NCBI GenBank assembly: GCA_017643215.1
Contig: JAEPNV010000020.1
Span: 1 to 64,000, forward strand
Length of the DNA: 64,000 nucleotides
From: Roseibium sp.
Lineage (GTDB): Bacteria > Pseudomonadota > Alphaproteobacteria > Rhizobiales > Stappiaceae
Reading direction: 5' to 3'
Positions 26,125 to 35,191 of this stretch are shown piece by piece. The translations under genes were made by a program, and so were the position numbers. Each line of letters starts with the position of its first letter. Within the stretch, counting starts at the first letter, position 1. The notes beneath the pieces were generated by a model. That model was not told the origin of the DNA, ran no database searches, and saw only the letters and a list, made by a program, of their open reading frames with translations.

Positions 26125-27315
26125 TCACTCCGGGGCGGTCCAGCGGTAGATCCAGTCCATCTGCCCGGCCAGGCGCTTTGGTCCCAAGAGCCGCAATGCC
26201 GTATCCCGGCCGAACGCCATCGGTCCGGACAGGTGGTAGATCCTGGCATTGCGTTCAGCAAGCGCCTGGACTTTGCGAACCCGTGGTTTGCGCGCCGCTT
26301 CGTAGGCTTTCAGGGCCGCGGGAAGGGACTTGTGCGCGGAGATCGACGTTGCCAGGACGGCCGCGTCCTCGATCGCCATGGCAGCGCCTTGTGCGACGAA
26401 CGGCAGCATGGCGTGCGCTGCGTCTCCCAAGAGGGCCAATCGTTGATCGGTCCACGGCCGGGAAGCATCGACCCGGCAGAGCGCCCATTTCAGCCATTGG
26501 CTGGCCCGCCCGGCCAGTTCCTGAACGACCGGCGACCAGTTGGCCAAGGCACCGGCGACTGCATCGGAGGACGCCGGTTCCGACCAGGTCTTGCCGGTCC
26601 AGTCTTCTTCGACTAGCACCACCAGGTTGAGTTTGTCCCCACCGCTAATCGGATAGTGGACCACATGCGCGTTGGGTCCGAGCCAGAGGCCGGTGTTGAT
26701 CAGTATCCACGACGGCAATCCGGCCGCCGGTATGGTCGTGCGATAGGCCGTTTGCCCGGTAAACCTGGCATCGTGCTGGGCCGGGAAAATGGACCTCACG
26801 GACGACCAGACTCCATCCGCGCCGATCAGTGCGTCGGCTTCCATCGGCTGCTCGGTGCCCGCATGGTGCAGCGTGAATGCCACATGTCTTGGACCGTTCA
26901 TGACCACCTCGGTCACTTCACAGCCGAGCCGGAGGTCTATGTCCGTGTGGCGTTTGACGGCAGCAAGAAGGGCGTTTTGAAGATCGGCCCGGTGGACCAC
27001 CCAATAGGGATTGCCGTAACGTCGGCTGATGCTTTCGCCGAGCGGGACGCTTGCCACCTCGCGTCCCGTTTGGCCGTTGGCAATGCGGATGGCGGCAGGC
27101 GCGACGGCGGCAGGTTCCAGCGCGTCGAGCACGTCCAGCCGGCGCAGCACACCGCACGCGTTCGGCGACAATTGCAGCCCGGCGCCGGCCTCGCGCAATT
27201 CGGATGCGCGTTCAACGATGCACACCTTCCGGCCTGCACGGCTCAGGGCCAGTGCGGCGGTCAGTCCGCCGATCCCGGCGCCTGCAATCGCGACCGGCGC
27301 GTCCTTGGAGGGCAT
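26125..27315 (-). CDS. FAD-dependent monooxygenase (salicylate hydroxylase-like)
   Basis: A 396-residue group A flavoprotein monooxygenase. The Rossmann FAD site is AIAGAGIGGLTAALAL at about 9-24, the DG motif is ALIGADGVWSSVR at about 160, and the GD motif is LALLGDAAHAMLPFVAQG near 290. Relatives hydroxylate aromatic acids with NAD(P)H. No aromatic degradation genes are nearby, so the substrate is unknown. It follows the small zinc-finger gene by 21 bp, an arrangement common in Rhizobiales. Confidence 0.9.
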   Translation of the reverse strand: MPSKDAPVAIAGAGIGGLTAALALSRAGRKVCIVERASELREAGAGLQLSPNACGVLRRLDVLDALEPAAVAPAAIRIANGQTGREVASVPLGESISRRYGNPYWVVHRADLQNALLAAVKRHTDIDLRLGCEVTEVVMNGPRHVAFTLHHAGTEQPMEADALIGADGVWSSVRSIFPAQHDARFTGQTAYRTTIPAAGLPSWILINTGLWLGPNAHVVHYPISGGDKLNLVVLVEEDWTGKTWSEPASSDAVAGALANWSPVVQELAGRASQWLKWALCRVDASRPWTDQRLALLGDAAHAMLPFVAQGAAMAIEDAAVLATSISAHKSLPAALKAYEAARKPRVRKVQALAERNARIYHLSGPMAFGRDTALRLLGPKRLAGQMDWIYRWTAPE

Positions 27316-27336
27316 GGGTGTTGGGTCTTATGAGAA

Positions 27337-27582
27337 TCAGGCGGCGACCGGCGACCAGCCGCAGTCTCCGGGGGACGACTCGGCGGGCTTCAGGGTGGGG
27401 TCGTATTTGTAAAGGGTCGAGCAGTAGGGGCAGACGATTTCGTTTTCATCGCCCATGTCAAGGAACACATGAGGATGATCAAACGGCGGATTGGCGCCGA
27501 TACACATGAATTCGCGCGCGCCGATGGCCACGGATTCGTGGCCGCTGGTGTTCTGGAAATGCGGGACGACCTGGTCCGCCAT
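27337..27582 (-). CDS. small zinc-finger domain protein (zf-CHCC, NDUFS6-like)
   Basis: An 81-residue protein with a Cys/His zinc site: CIGANPPFDHPHVFLDMG then IVCPYCSTLYKYD. This matches the zf-CHCC family related to the NDUFS6 subunit of complex I. In alphaproteobacteria it is found as a free-standing protein, possibly linked to complex I. ATG 27582 has AAGGA upstream; the longer open frame has no such site. It is the first gene of a unit with the FAD monooxygenase and is divergent from the hydrolase pair. Confidence 0.88.
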   Translation of the reverse strand: MADQVVPHFQNTSGHESVAIGAREFMCIGANPPFDHPHVFLDMGDENEIVCPYCSTLYKYDPTLKPAESSPGDCGWSPVAA

Positions 27583-27805
27583 GGGCCTGTTTCCTTGCCT
27601 CACTCGTGGTTCGCGGCGGACCATAACGAGTTGCCCGCATGTTGTGTAGAGGCCGAACCGTCTTTCGGGCCGATTTGTGTCCTTGCGCGGTCTCGAGACA
27701 TTGTCCGCGCTGTCGCCAGATGCTGACAAAGCCCTTTACGTTCGCGCCACATTCGCCGTAAGCTAGCGTCTGCTGGTTTTCCCTTTACGTAAAAGTAAGC
27801 TCTGA

Positions 27806-28561
27806 ATGCCTCATTTTCATGCCAACGGAACCGACATCGCCTATCTGGATGAAGGCGAGGGGGAGCCGATCCTGCTCATCCACGGATTTGCATCCAACAA
27901 GCAGGTGAACTGGCTTTATCCGGGTTGGGTGGACACGTTGACCAAGAGCGGGCGGCGCGTGATCGCGGTCGACAATCGCGGACATGGCGAAAGCACGAAG
28001 TTTTATGATCCGGCAGCTTATGGCGCGCCCCTTATGGCTGAGGACGCCCTTCGCCTGATCGACCATCTGGACCTCGGTCCAACCGATGTCATGGGTTACT
28101 CGATGGGCGCGCGTATTTCGGCCTTTCTGGCTCTCAATTCTCCGGACCGGGTGCGGCGGGTTGTTTTTGGCGGGCTCGGCTACGGCATGGTTACCGGTGT
28201 CGGGGATCCCGAACCGATCGCGAGTGCTCTTGAGGCGGAGCGGCTGCAGGATGTTTCCGACCGGACCGGCCGCGCCTTCCGCGCCTTCGCCGACCAGACT
28301 GGATCGGACCGTCTGGCACTTGCCGCCTGCATGCGCTCGTCGCGGCAAAAGATCGAAGAGGAAGATGTGGCACGGATTGCTTGCCCCGCGCTCGTGGCTG
28401 TGGGGACCAAGGACGACATTGCCGGCTCGCCTCAACGCCTTGCCGATTTGATGCCCAATGCAAAAGTTCTCGATATTCCCGGCCGCGATCACATGGTCGC
28501 CGTCGGCGACAAAGCCTATAAACAGGGCGTTTTGGAATTCCTGGCAGAAACGGCCGCATGA
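27806..28561 (+). CDS. alpha/beta hydrolase
   Basis: A 251-residue alpha/beta-hydrolase. It has the oxyanion HGFASN segment (about 27-32), DNRGHGES, the nucleophile elbow GYSMGAR (Ser at about 96) and a catalytic His in GRDHMVAVGD near the C-terminus; the Asp probably lies in VGTKDD. Substrates of this general family cannot be predicted. Its stop overlaps the start of a second hydrolase gene (ATGA), so the pair is translated together. Confidence 0.88.
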   Translation: MPHFHANGTDIAYLDEGEGEPILLIHGFASNKQVNWLYPGWVDTLTKSGRRVIAVDNRGHGESTKFYDPAAYGAPLMAEDALRLIDHLDLGPTDVMGYSMGARISAFLALNSPDRVRRVVFGGLGYGMVTGVGDPEPIASALEAERLQDVSDRTGRAFRAFADQTGSDRLALAACMRSSRQKIEEEDVARIACPALVAVGTKDDIAGSPQRLADLMPNAKVLDIPGRDHMVAVGDKAYKQGVLEFLAETAA

Positions 28562-29433
28562 GCGCGGTGCCGACACACTTTACCGGCGCGGAAGGCAACC
28601 GGCTTGCCGCGGACTGTTTCGACGGCACCGGCCAACCGGTCCTTCTCCTTCATGGTGGCGGGCAGACCCGGCATTCCTGGGATGCGGCCGCGGAACGGAT
28701 CGCCGCGCTCGGCCATGTCGTGTATTGCATGGACCAACGCGGGCATGGTGAAAGCGACTGGGTCGCCTCCGGAAACTACGCGTTTTCCAATTTCGCGTCG
28801 GACCTAGTCGCGGTTTCAGCTCAGATTTGCGGCATGCACGGGGCGAAGCCGGTCCTGGTCGGGGCATCGCTTGGCGGATTGGCCGGCATGCTCGCCGAAG
28901 GCGCGCAGGCGCCGGGCAGCTTGGCCGCGCTCGTGCTGGTGGACATTACCCCGCGCATGGATATGGTTGGTGTCAGCAAGATCCTCGGGTTCATGGCCGA
29001 ACGCGTCGAGGAGGGCTTTGAGACGATTGAAGAGGCCGCCGACGCGATTGCGCTTTATATGCCCAGCCGGGCCCGGCCCAAGGACCTGTCCGGACTGTCG
29101 AAAAACCTCAGGCACCACACGGATGGACGCTACCGCTGGCATTGGGACCCGCAATTCATCCGCACCAAGCAAAAGACCGACCGCAAAGCCTCAGAGGAAA
29201 CGCAGGCAGCGCTGGCGGAGGCTGCTGCCCGCCTGGATGTTCCGGTCTTGCTGGTGCGCGGCCGGAATTCCGAACTGGTGACCGAGGAACATGTCCGCGA
29301 GTTCCTCGATCTCGTGCCCCATGCCAAGTTCGTCGATATCGCCGATGCCGGGCATATGGTTGCCGGCGATCGCAACGATGTCTTCGCCGAGGCGGTCGAG
29401 GGCTTCCTGCAGGAGCTTTTTGCAAGCGCGTGA
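28558..29433 (+). CDS. alpha/beta hydrolase
   Basis: A 291-residue alpha/beta-hydrolase with HGGGQTRHSW, DQRGHGES, nucleophile motif GASLGGLAG (Ser at about 102), an acid residue in RGRNSELVTEE and catalytic His in DAGHMVAGD. A lid-like helical insertion follows the sixth strand (about 140-200). It is fused in expression to the preceding hydrolase by a 4-bp overlap. The two proteins are not recent duplicates; they differ clearly in the insertion. Substrate unknown. Confidence 0.88.
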   Translation: MSAVPTHFTGAEGNRLAADCFDGTGQPVLLLHGGGQTRHSWDAAAERIAALGHVVYCMDQRGHGESDWVASGNYAFSNFASDLVAVSAQICGMHGAKPVLVGASLGGLAGMLAEGAQAPGSLAALVLVDITPRMDMVGVSKILGFMAERVEEGFETIEEAADAIALYMPSRARPKDLSGLSKNLRHHTDGRYRWHWDPQFIRTKQKTDRKASEETQAALAEAAARLDVPVLLVRGRNSELVTEEHVREFLDLVPHAKFVDIADAGHMVAGDRNDVFAEAVEGFLQELFASA

Positions 29434-29659
29434 CGCGTCGCACCTGAGGGCGCGCGAAAAATCCGGAATCATTTCAAGCCATTATCGTTCCTTGCTGAAA
29501 AGGTGATTCGGGGCGGATCCCGCAATTGGAGGTTGCGCGGTTCGCCGCTGGCGCGACTTGGCGGTAAATCCCATAAATGACAAGGCGTTAGCCGCGTTCT
29601 TCAATTTGTCAGGCCCACGGGCGAATGCCGTCGTGTTTGCGCGCGAGGGGCCTTTCCGG

Positions 29660-30475
29660 TCAGCGGCCCGTAAAAACCGGATTTCGCTTTTCCAGGAACG
29701 CGTTGCGGCCTTCCTTGAAATCCGCACTTTCGAAGCAGGTTTGGCCGGCGGCGGCCGCCTCTGCCATGGCCTCAGGACGGGCGCCGGCGGCGACCGCGTT
29801 GACCGCCCGCTTCGCCGCACGCAATGTGAGAGGCGCGTTGGCCGCGATGGTCTTTCCGAGTGCTTCGGTCCGCGCCTCAAGATCGCCGGGCTCAGTCAGT
29901 TCATCGACCAGCCCAAGGCGCAGCGCATCTTCCGCCGTTACCCGTTCGGCCGTGAACAACATCCGCTTGGCGACGGAGGCGGAACTGGCTTGAACGATGT
30001 CGGCGATGGCCGCAAGCGGGTAAGCTATGCCCAGACGCGCGGCCGGAATTCCGAAGACCGCGCCGGTCGCGGCAAGGCGCAGGTCGCACGCGAGCGCCAG
30101 GCCGAGGCCTCCGCCGAGGCAATGGCCTCGGATCATTGCAACCGTTGGCTTGACGGCGGTCTTGAGCGCTTCAAAGGCGGCAACATTGATCGCGTCATAG
30201 GCTTTGGCCTTTTCCGCAGTTGACCGGGTCTCCGCGAATTCGGAAATGTCGGCGCCGGCGACAAAACTCCGCCCGCCCGCTCCCGTCAGGACAATCAGGC
30301 GGACAGCCTCGTCATCGTCAAGCCGGGACAGGGCCGCTGGAAGCGCCCGCCACATCGCAAGGCTGAGTGCGTTGCGCTTTGGCTGATTGTCGACGATCAG
30401 CCATCCGATGCTGCCGGTGGTTTCCGTGCGGATTTCGCCGTCGCCTTGTGAGGCCTGTGACAAGGGTGTGCTCAT
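29660..30475 (-). CDS. enoyl-CoA hydratase/isomerase family protein
   Basis: A 271-residue crotonase-fold protein. The CoA oxyanion-hole segments are KRNALSLAMW and AGADISEF (first) and IRGHCLGGGLGLALACDLRLA (second). FGIPAARLGIAYP follows; the first catalytic Glu of true hydratases (typically near GxG in the second segment) is not conserved (HCLGGGLG), and the second aligns with Ala/Arg, so a classical hydratase reaction is uncertain. It may be an isomerase, a decarboxylase or another crotonase. ATG 30475 is preferred, with CAGGAG upstream. Confidence 0.87.
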   Translation of the reverse strand: MSTPLSQASQGDGEIRTETTGSIGWLIVDNQPKRNALSLAMWRALPAALSRLDDDEAVRLIVLTGAGGRSFVAGADISEFAETRSTAEKAKAYDAINVAAFEALKTAVKPTVAMIRGHCLGGGLGLALACDLRLAATGAVFGIPAARLGIAYPLAAIADIVQASSASVAKRMLFTAERVTAEDALRLGLVDELTEPGDLEARTEALGKTIAANAPLTLRAAKRAVNAVAAGARPEAMAEAAAAGQTCFESADFKEGRNAFLEKRNPVFTGR

Positions 30476-30620
30476 GCGATCATCCGCTCCTGCTGCGCGT
30501 TGCATTTCCGCACGCAGGAGAAGCAGAGCTTTCGATGATCCGCAAGTTTGACTTTGGATTTGGAGGCCGGGCTCCTATCTTGTACAACACGTGCCTCCCG
30601 GCTTGAAAAGGAGACAAGCC

Positions 30621-31481
30621 ATGCCGAACCCGTCACCGCATCAAAAGGCTGCGAAGATTGCTTTGCATGATCCCGTTTGGCGGCAATTGCGGGAAGAAGC
30701 GCAAGCGATGGTGGCGAGCGAGCCGGCGCTGTCTTCTTTTGTGTATGAAACCGTGTTGAATCATGAGCGTCTGGAAGAGGCGGTGGTGCACCGGATCGGC
30801 GACCGGCTGGGCCGTGACGTCGTGTCCGCCTCACTGATCCGCCAGACCTATCTGGAAGCGCTTGCAAGCGAACCCGAACTCTCTGAGATTTTCCGTGTCG
30901 ACATCGTCGCCGTGTTCGATCGTGATCCGGCCTGTTTCCGGTATCTGGAGCCGGTGCTTTATTTCAAGGGCTTCCACGCCCTTCAAACCCATCGCCTCGC
31001 CCATTGGCTGTGGCGGCAAGGGCGTCAGGATTTCGCGTTTTATCTCCAGAGCCGGGCCTCGGAGGTCTTTCAGGTCGACATTCACCCGGCGGTGCCGGTC
31101 GGACGCGGCATCTTCATCGATCACGCGACCGGTGTCGTGATCGGCGGAACAGCCGTGATTGAGGATGACGTTTCCATACTCCAAGGCGTCACGCTCGGCG
31201 GCACGGGTAAGGAGAGCGGTGACCGGCATCCGAAGATCCGTCGCGGTGTCCTCATCGGGGCCGGGGCGAAAGTGCTCGGAAATCTCGAAATCGGCCATTG
31301 CACCCGGATCGCCGCGGGCTCGGTGGTCCTGTCCGATGTGCCGCCGAACACGACCGTCGCCGGCGTACCGGCCAAGGTCGTGGGCAAGGCCGGTTGTTCT
31401 GAGCCGTCCCGGACCATGAACCAGCTTTTGGCCGCGACAGAACCGCAAAGTGACGTTGCAAAGGAAGACGGGGAAAGCTGA
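30621..31481 (+). CDS. cysE: serine O-acetyltransferase
   Basis: A 286-residue enzyme that acetylates L-serine for cysteine synthesis. The helical N-terminal domain (SFVYETVLNHERLEEAVVHR) is followed by DPACFRYLEPVLYFKGFHAL and HRLAHWLWRQGR, then hexapeptide repeats forming a left-handed beta-helix with IFIDHATGVVIGGTAVIEDD and LGGTGKESGDRHPKI. Catalytic His and Asp lie in the latter segments. The C-terminus (about 255-286) is the feedback and CysK-binding tail. AAGGAG before ATG 30621 fixes the start. Confidence 0.95.
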   Translation: MPNPSPHQKAAKIALHDPVWRQLREEAQAMVASEPALSSFVYETVLNHERLEEAVVHRIGDRLGRDVVSASLIRQTYLEALASEPELSEIFRVDIVAVFDRDPACFRYLEPVLYFKGFHALQTHRLAHWLWRQGRQDFAFYLQSRASEVFQVDIHPAVPVGRGIFIDHATGVVIGGTAVIEDDVSILQGVTLGGTGKESGDRHPKIRRGVLIGAGAKVLGNLEIGHCTRIAAGSVVLSDVPPNTTVAGVPAKVVGKAGCSEPSRTMNQLLAATEPQSDVAKEDGES

Positions 31482-31685
31482 ACGCACCGCTTGGCAAGCG
31501 GGCGGGGATGTGTAGGCTGCGCGTCAATAAGCACGTTGGCACAATCAGGGCGCGGGCCCTTGGATGTGGTTCGACGCAGTCACCTCATTTAACCTTGCGA
31601 TCTCTCCCGTCGGGTCTTTGAAAGCCCAACCCGCACGGCCGGACCCGACCCAGCCATCGCTCAAGAATGCAATCAGGAGTTTCCC

Positions 31686-31901
31686 GTGAATCCGGAAGAA
31701 ATCCGTAAGATCGAAGCCTATTTGAAGAAGAAGTTCGAACTGCAGAGCCTCCAGGTACGTGCCCGGCCAAAAAAGGATGACAGCGCGGAGGTTTACATCG
31801 GCGAGGAATTCATCGGCGTCATTTTCCGGGATGACGAAGATGAGGATCTGAGCTGGAACTTCCAGATGGCGATCTTGGAAATCGACCTCGACGAGGTCTG
31901 A
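31686..31901 (+). CDS. DUF3126 family protein
   Basis: A 71-residue acidic protein that matches DUF3126 over its length (IRKIEAYLKKKF, YIGEEFIGVIFRDDEDED, FQMAILEIDLDE). The family is almost confined to Rhizobiales and relatives and often lies after cysE, as here. Its function is unknown. The GTG start at 31686 has CAGGAG at the proper spacing. Confidence 0.9.
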   Translation: MNPEEIRKIEAYLKKKFELQSLQVRARPKKDDSAEVYIGEEFIGVIFRDDEDEDLSWNFQMAILEIDLDEV

Positions 31902-31913
31902 GCATCGGGCTGG

Positions 31914-32675
31914 TTACGAATCCAGGCCAACTGTGTCGTTCAATTGGCCTGTTTTACGTGACATATAGCTCAATACGAGATCCTGAACTCTGCGGTCCAG
32001 CCGTCCCCAACTGGCGAGCAGCGGCCGTTCGAAGCGATACGTGACCATCAACGTGTCGTGCAAGATCATGTCGCGTTCGCAAATCAGTGAATCAACTGAC
32101 GACTCTCGTTTGCACCGGGCCGCAAAACCATCGCGCTGGCCTGCTTCATAAACGATTTCGTCAATTTCGTTTGCGCCCGTCACCGGAAGAGACAGGATTT
32201 TCAGCCCGGCCGGGCCGGGCATGTCCTGCGCGATCGCCAAACGGCGGTAGACCGGGTCCAGCGTGTCTTGCAACGGTTCTGCACCCGTTTCCGCACTCCT
32301 GATATCGATCCGCAGCAGGTCGCCTCGGGAAACGCCTGCTGATGTGCTTGAGCGAGGCGAGTTCGCGGGCGCCATATCAGGCCATCGCGCCGCAATGGAC
32401 AGGCTGTTCGAGGCCGAAACAGAGCGGGTGCTGCCAAACATGCCCGTTGCGGATGCGCTCACATATTCATCGGGGATCTGAAGCGTATGTGCGCCAATGA
32501 TGTGCCTTGTTGCGCCGTCGCCCCCTGTCTCCGCCGGTCCGGCCATCCATACGCCACCAAGCGTTCCGGCCAGATACCCGATATGCAAAAGCGCGAGCAA
32601 ACCCAGGCCGCACACCAGTCGGCTAAAATGGTCGGGCTTCACGCCTGTCGCATCAGGCAAGCTCAATGGGATCAT
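31914..32675 (-). CDS. hypothetical protein with one N-terminal membrane helix
   Basis: A 253-residue protein with one hydrophobic segment (about 19-45, VCGLGLLALLHIGYLAGTLGGVWMA). A presumed periplasmic region follows, with Cys residues in RCKRESSVDSLICERD that could form a disulfide. The lines MVTYRFERPLLASWGRLDRRVQDLVLSYM resemble small envelope proteins of Rhizobiales. No known domain is recognised. It converges on the DUF3126 gene with 12 bp between the stops. Confidence 0.65.
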   Translation of the reverse strand: MIPLSLPDATGVKPDHFSRLVCGLGLLALLHIGYLAGTLGGVWMAGPAETGGDGATRHIIGAHTLQIPDEYVSASATGMFGSTRSVSASNSLSIAARWPDMAPANSPRSSTSAGVSRGDLLRIDIRSAETGAEPLQDTLDPVYRRLAIAQDMPGPAGLKILSLPVTGANEIDEIVYEAGQRDGFAARCKRESSVDSLICERDMILHDTLMVTYRFERPLLASWGRLDRRVQDLVLSYMSRKTGQLNDTVGLDS

Positions 32676-32878
32676 CTATCGGTCCGTTCCGCGGAGTTTT
32701 CATACCGCCGGCTGATACGGCCGTCCCGTCCCGGTACGAGTGTCCCGTATTGGGAAGGAAAAGCCGAAGTCGGTGGCGCATCCGCTACGGTTTGTGCCCA
32801 GTTCGTGCCGCACGCGAAAAGGCACGGCTTTTGCTCTTGACCCGGTACATACTTTCCCGCAGCTTCGGCTGCTGAAGG

Positions 32879-32893
32879 TTAACGAGGAGTTAA
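32879..32893. promoter_or_regulatory. TTAA-N7-TTAA, CtrA-box-like sequence
   Basis: TTAA at 32879-32882 and TTAA at 32890-32893, separated by seven bases, match the full CtrA consensus. The spacer contains the GAGGAG ribosome-binding site of the next gene, so the match may be accidental or mark repression. Confidence 0.35.
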
Positions 32894-32897
32894 CAAG

Positions 32898-33224
32898 GTG
32901 TTGTCGGACCTATTCATTGCGCTTTATATCGCGTGCGCTGGATTTGTGGCCGCCGGGGTTTTGGGCAGTTTTTATCAGCTTTTGACGAACCAACCGCCGC
33001 GGTTCAATTTTCCGGTGGATAGCATCGTCGGGACGATCACCTCGATCGCCGTGTGTTTGTTTGCCGGCCCCTTTATCATCATGCGCAACGCCATCCGTGG
33101 ACGCAGAATCGAAGGCCGCCCCATCGGCTGGCTGGTCGCGTCCTCGACCATTGCCGGAATGTGGAGCATGTGTTCCGGGCTTGTGGTGATGCAGTTCGCG
33201 CTCGGGCTCTTCGGCATACTTTAG
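32898..33224 (+). CDS. DUF6949-type small membrane protein
   Basis: A 108-residue protein with three to four hydrophobic segments (LFIALYIACAGFVAAGVLGS, IVGTITSIAVCLFAGPFII, WLVASSTIAGMWSMCSGLVV). A basic loop, MRNAIRGRRIEGRP, lies between the second and third. It resembles a Rhizobiales-specific family of unknown function. The GTG start at 32898 follows GAGGAG. A CtrA-like box overlaps this ribosome-binding site. The next gene begins 31 bp downstream in the same direction. Confidence 0.78.
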   Translation: MLSDLFIALYIACAGFVAAGVLGSFYQLLTNQPPRFNFPVDSIVGTITSIAVCLFAGPFIIMRNAIRGRRIEGRPIGWLVASSTIAGMWSMCSGLVVMQFALGLFGIL

Positions 33225-33255
33225 GCATGGCTAAAGATTGCAATGGAGATCGGCC

Positions 33256-33783
33256 TTGAGCGTATTTGAGTTGGACGGCACCGTCCCACACTTGCCACCA
33301 GACGACATGCATTGGATTGCACCGAACGCGACGGTGATCGGCAACGTCCGCTTGGACGAAGACGCGAGCGTCTGGTTCGGAGCGACCTTGCGCGGCGACA
33401 ACGAGCTCATTCACCTGGGTGCGCGCTCCAACATCCAGGACGGATGCGTGTGCCACACCGATCTCGGTTTTCCCTTGACCATCGGCGCGGATTGCACAAT
33501 CGGGCACAAGGCGATTTTGCACGGCTGTACCATCGGGTCGAATTCTCTGGTCGGTATGGGTGCGACGGTGCTGAATGGCGCGGTGATCGGGTCAAACTGC
33601 ATCATCGGCGCCAATGCGCTCGTGGCCGAAGGCAAGGAAATTCCGGATAACTCTCTGGTTGTGGGCGTCCCGGGCAAAATCGTGCGCCAGTTGGACGGTT
33701 CGGCCGCGGATGGCATCACCGCATCGGCGGCGGGTTATGTGCGCAACTGGCGACGGTTCGCGGCGGGATTAAGGGCCGTCTGA
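33256..33783 (+). CDS. gamma carbonic anhydrase family protein
   Basis: A 175-residue left-handed beta-helix protein. Hexapeptide repeats run from about 30 to 135, and the three metal-ligand histidines are in [33 protein letters not shown] is family-typical. Homologues (YrdA/PaaY/CaiE type) bind Zn or Fe; carbonic anhydrase activity is proven for only a few. TTG 33256 is preferred because GGAGA lies seven bases upstream; an alternative TTG is at 33238. Confidence 0.88.
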   Translation: MSVFELDGTVPHLPPDDMHWIAPNATVIGNVRLDEDASVWFGATLRGDNELIHLGARSNIQDGCVCHTDLGFPLTIGADCTIGHKAILHGCTIGSNSLVGMGATVLNGAVIGSNCIIGANALVAEGKEIPDNSLVVGVPGKIVRQLDGSAADGITASAAGYVRNWRRFAAGLRAV

Positions 33784-33847
33784 CCTGGCCATCATTCACA
33801 CGGGATTGTCGAGGCAGATTTATCGGAAAACCATCAACCCAACGGGC

Positions 33848-33879
33848 GGGAACCGGCCTGCGGGGGCTGGCCGGTTCCC
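33848..33879. terminator. 11-bp stem between convergent genes
   Basis: The arms GGGAACCGGCC (33848-33858) and GGCCGGTTCCC (33869-33879) form a strong hairpin 65 bp after the carbonic anhydrase stop, in the gap between convergent genes. There is no T-run. Confidence 0.5.
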
Positions 33880-33935
33880 TGGATCCGGTCGTGGTTGGGA
33901 TGGGGAGGGTGGGACGCGACCGGATGTTCCCATAG

Positions 33936-33953
33936 GCCCGGCCAGCGCCGGGC
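33936..33953 (-). terminator. short hairpin after the cysteine peptidase gene
   Basis: GCCCGGC / GCCGGGC with a CAGC loop, 17 bp beyond the minus-strand stop at 33971. No T-run follows. Confidence 0.35.
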
Positions 33954-33970
33954 AACTGCGCCAGATCCTG

Positions 33971-34585
33971 TCAGTTCGAAACGCTGCTGACCGTCGTCAC
34001 GCGCGTGTCTGATATGCCGGTCCATTTCGCCGGCGCATAAGACGATTGACGTTTGATGTATCGGTAAGGTGTCGCATACCAGGGCAGCACTGCTTCGATC
34101 TGGTTGTCGAGGATCATGTCGCCCTGGTCGGTCCGCACGGTCAGGACCGCGTGACCGGCATTGTTGACGTCCTTGGCGACCGTGATCAAAAGCGCGCTTT
34201 TCGGCCAGCCGGCGGCCACAAGCGCCCGCTGTTTTTCCAGAACATATTCTTCGCAGTCGCCCGCCCCGTTGACGGGATAGGTCCAGTATTCCTTCCGGCC
34301 GAAGAGCTCTTCATCGGTTACGGGGCGGATCCGCTGGTTGATCTGCCGGTTCACGACGATCAGTTCCTGCCAGCGTTGTTCCGTCAACTTCACGACCACC
34401 GGTGAATTGGTGCCACCGCGGCAGGCCCAGCCGTTTTCAGCGCAAAACTGGCGGTGCCCGATAGGAGCCGACGTGGCGGTGTTCATTTCCATGAACCGTG
34501 TCGGCGAGGCGTGTGCGTTGGCGGTCCAACCAGCAAACAACAATGATGCAAGTACGGCAGTTGAAGTAAGTTTTCGAGTGTTCAT
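33971..34585 (-). CDS. secreted transglutaminase-like cysteine peptidase (BTLCP, DUF920)
   Basis: A 204-residue exported protein with a signal peptide ending ANAHASPTR. The catalytic triad is visible: Cys111 (GAGDCEEYV), His145 (NNAGHAVLTV) and Asp160 (MILDNQ). The family includes LapG-like periplasmic proteases that cut surface adhesins under c-di-GMP control, but most rhizobial members stand alone, as here, and are uncharacterised. GGGGAGGG precedes the ATG. An unusually A/T-rich leader lies upstream. Confidence 0.9.
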   Translation of the reverse strand: MNTRKLTSTAVLASLLFAGWTANAHASPTRFMEMNTATSAPIGHRQFCAENGWACRGGTNSPVVVKLTEQRWQELIVVNRQINQRIRPVTDEELFGRKEYWTYPVNGAGDCEEYVLEKQRALVAAGWPKSALLITVAKDVNNAGHAVLTVRTDQGDMILDNQIEAVLPWYATPYRYIKRQSSYAPAKWTGISDTRVTTVSSVSN

Positions 34586-35191
34586 AGTATTGCCCTCCCC
34601 AAGGCTGGCAACACATTGACAAGACGATTTTTATTCCACGATAAAACTAAAGATAAATACTTAGCATTATTTTAGTAAAAACAATAATATATTTGAATAA
34701 AAGGAAATTTTATTTTGATTCAACTTTGATCCTGATTTGAGTAAAATTGCGATCAAATCGCGCAACCTGTTCAAATGTTTGATGAAAACAGTGAGTTTGC
34801 CGAAGAGGGCCGTCAGGTGCTTGAGCTGGCTGGTCCGAGAATTGAGCGAAGAAATCTCCGTGTTCGCAACACAGACGCACGAGAACAAGCCGCATTTTTT
34901 TTGAAAAAAAGCGCCTTCGGACGTCTTAGACCGATCTCTTGTCGATGGCCGGACGTGCGTTCCCGCTCCTCACGCGATGCAGGCAGGTTCGACGACGCGC
35001 GGCACATCCGTTCAATTGCCGGATGGCGGATTGGCTGGAAACGGCAAGAAATGGTTCAGTGAGATCTTCAGCAGGTCACAGAAAATCCGGCATTGATGTC
35101 CGCGAACGGGCTGTCAATGGCGGTGGCTCGAAATCTGTCCGGAGGAGTCTGTCCGTGTCACCCCGGCACAGGGCCGAACCGCCGATACAGT
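34586..35191. other. 606-bp intergenic region with an A/T-rich island
   Basis: From about 34620 to 34780 the sequence is made mostly of A and T, including ATAATATATTTGAATAAAAG, in sharp contrast with the genome. The rest is of normal composition. Open frames on both strands show no domain, ribosome-binding site or conserved look. The island is upstream of the minus-strand cysteine peptidase gene and may hold its promoter, or be bound by a xenogeneic silencer or nucleoid protein, or be a decayed gene. Confidence 0.5.
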
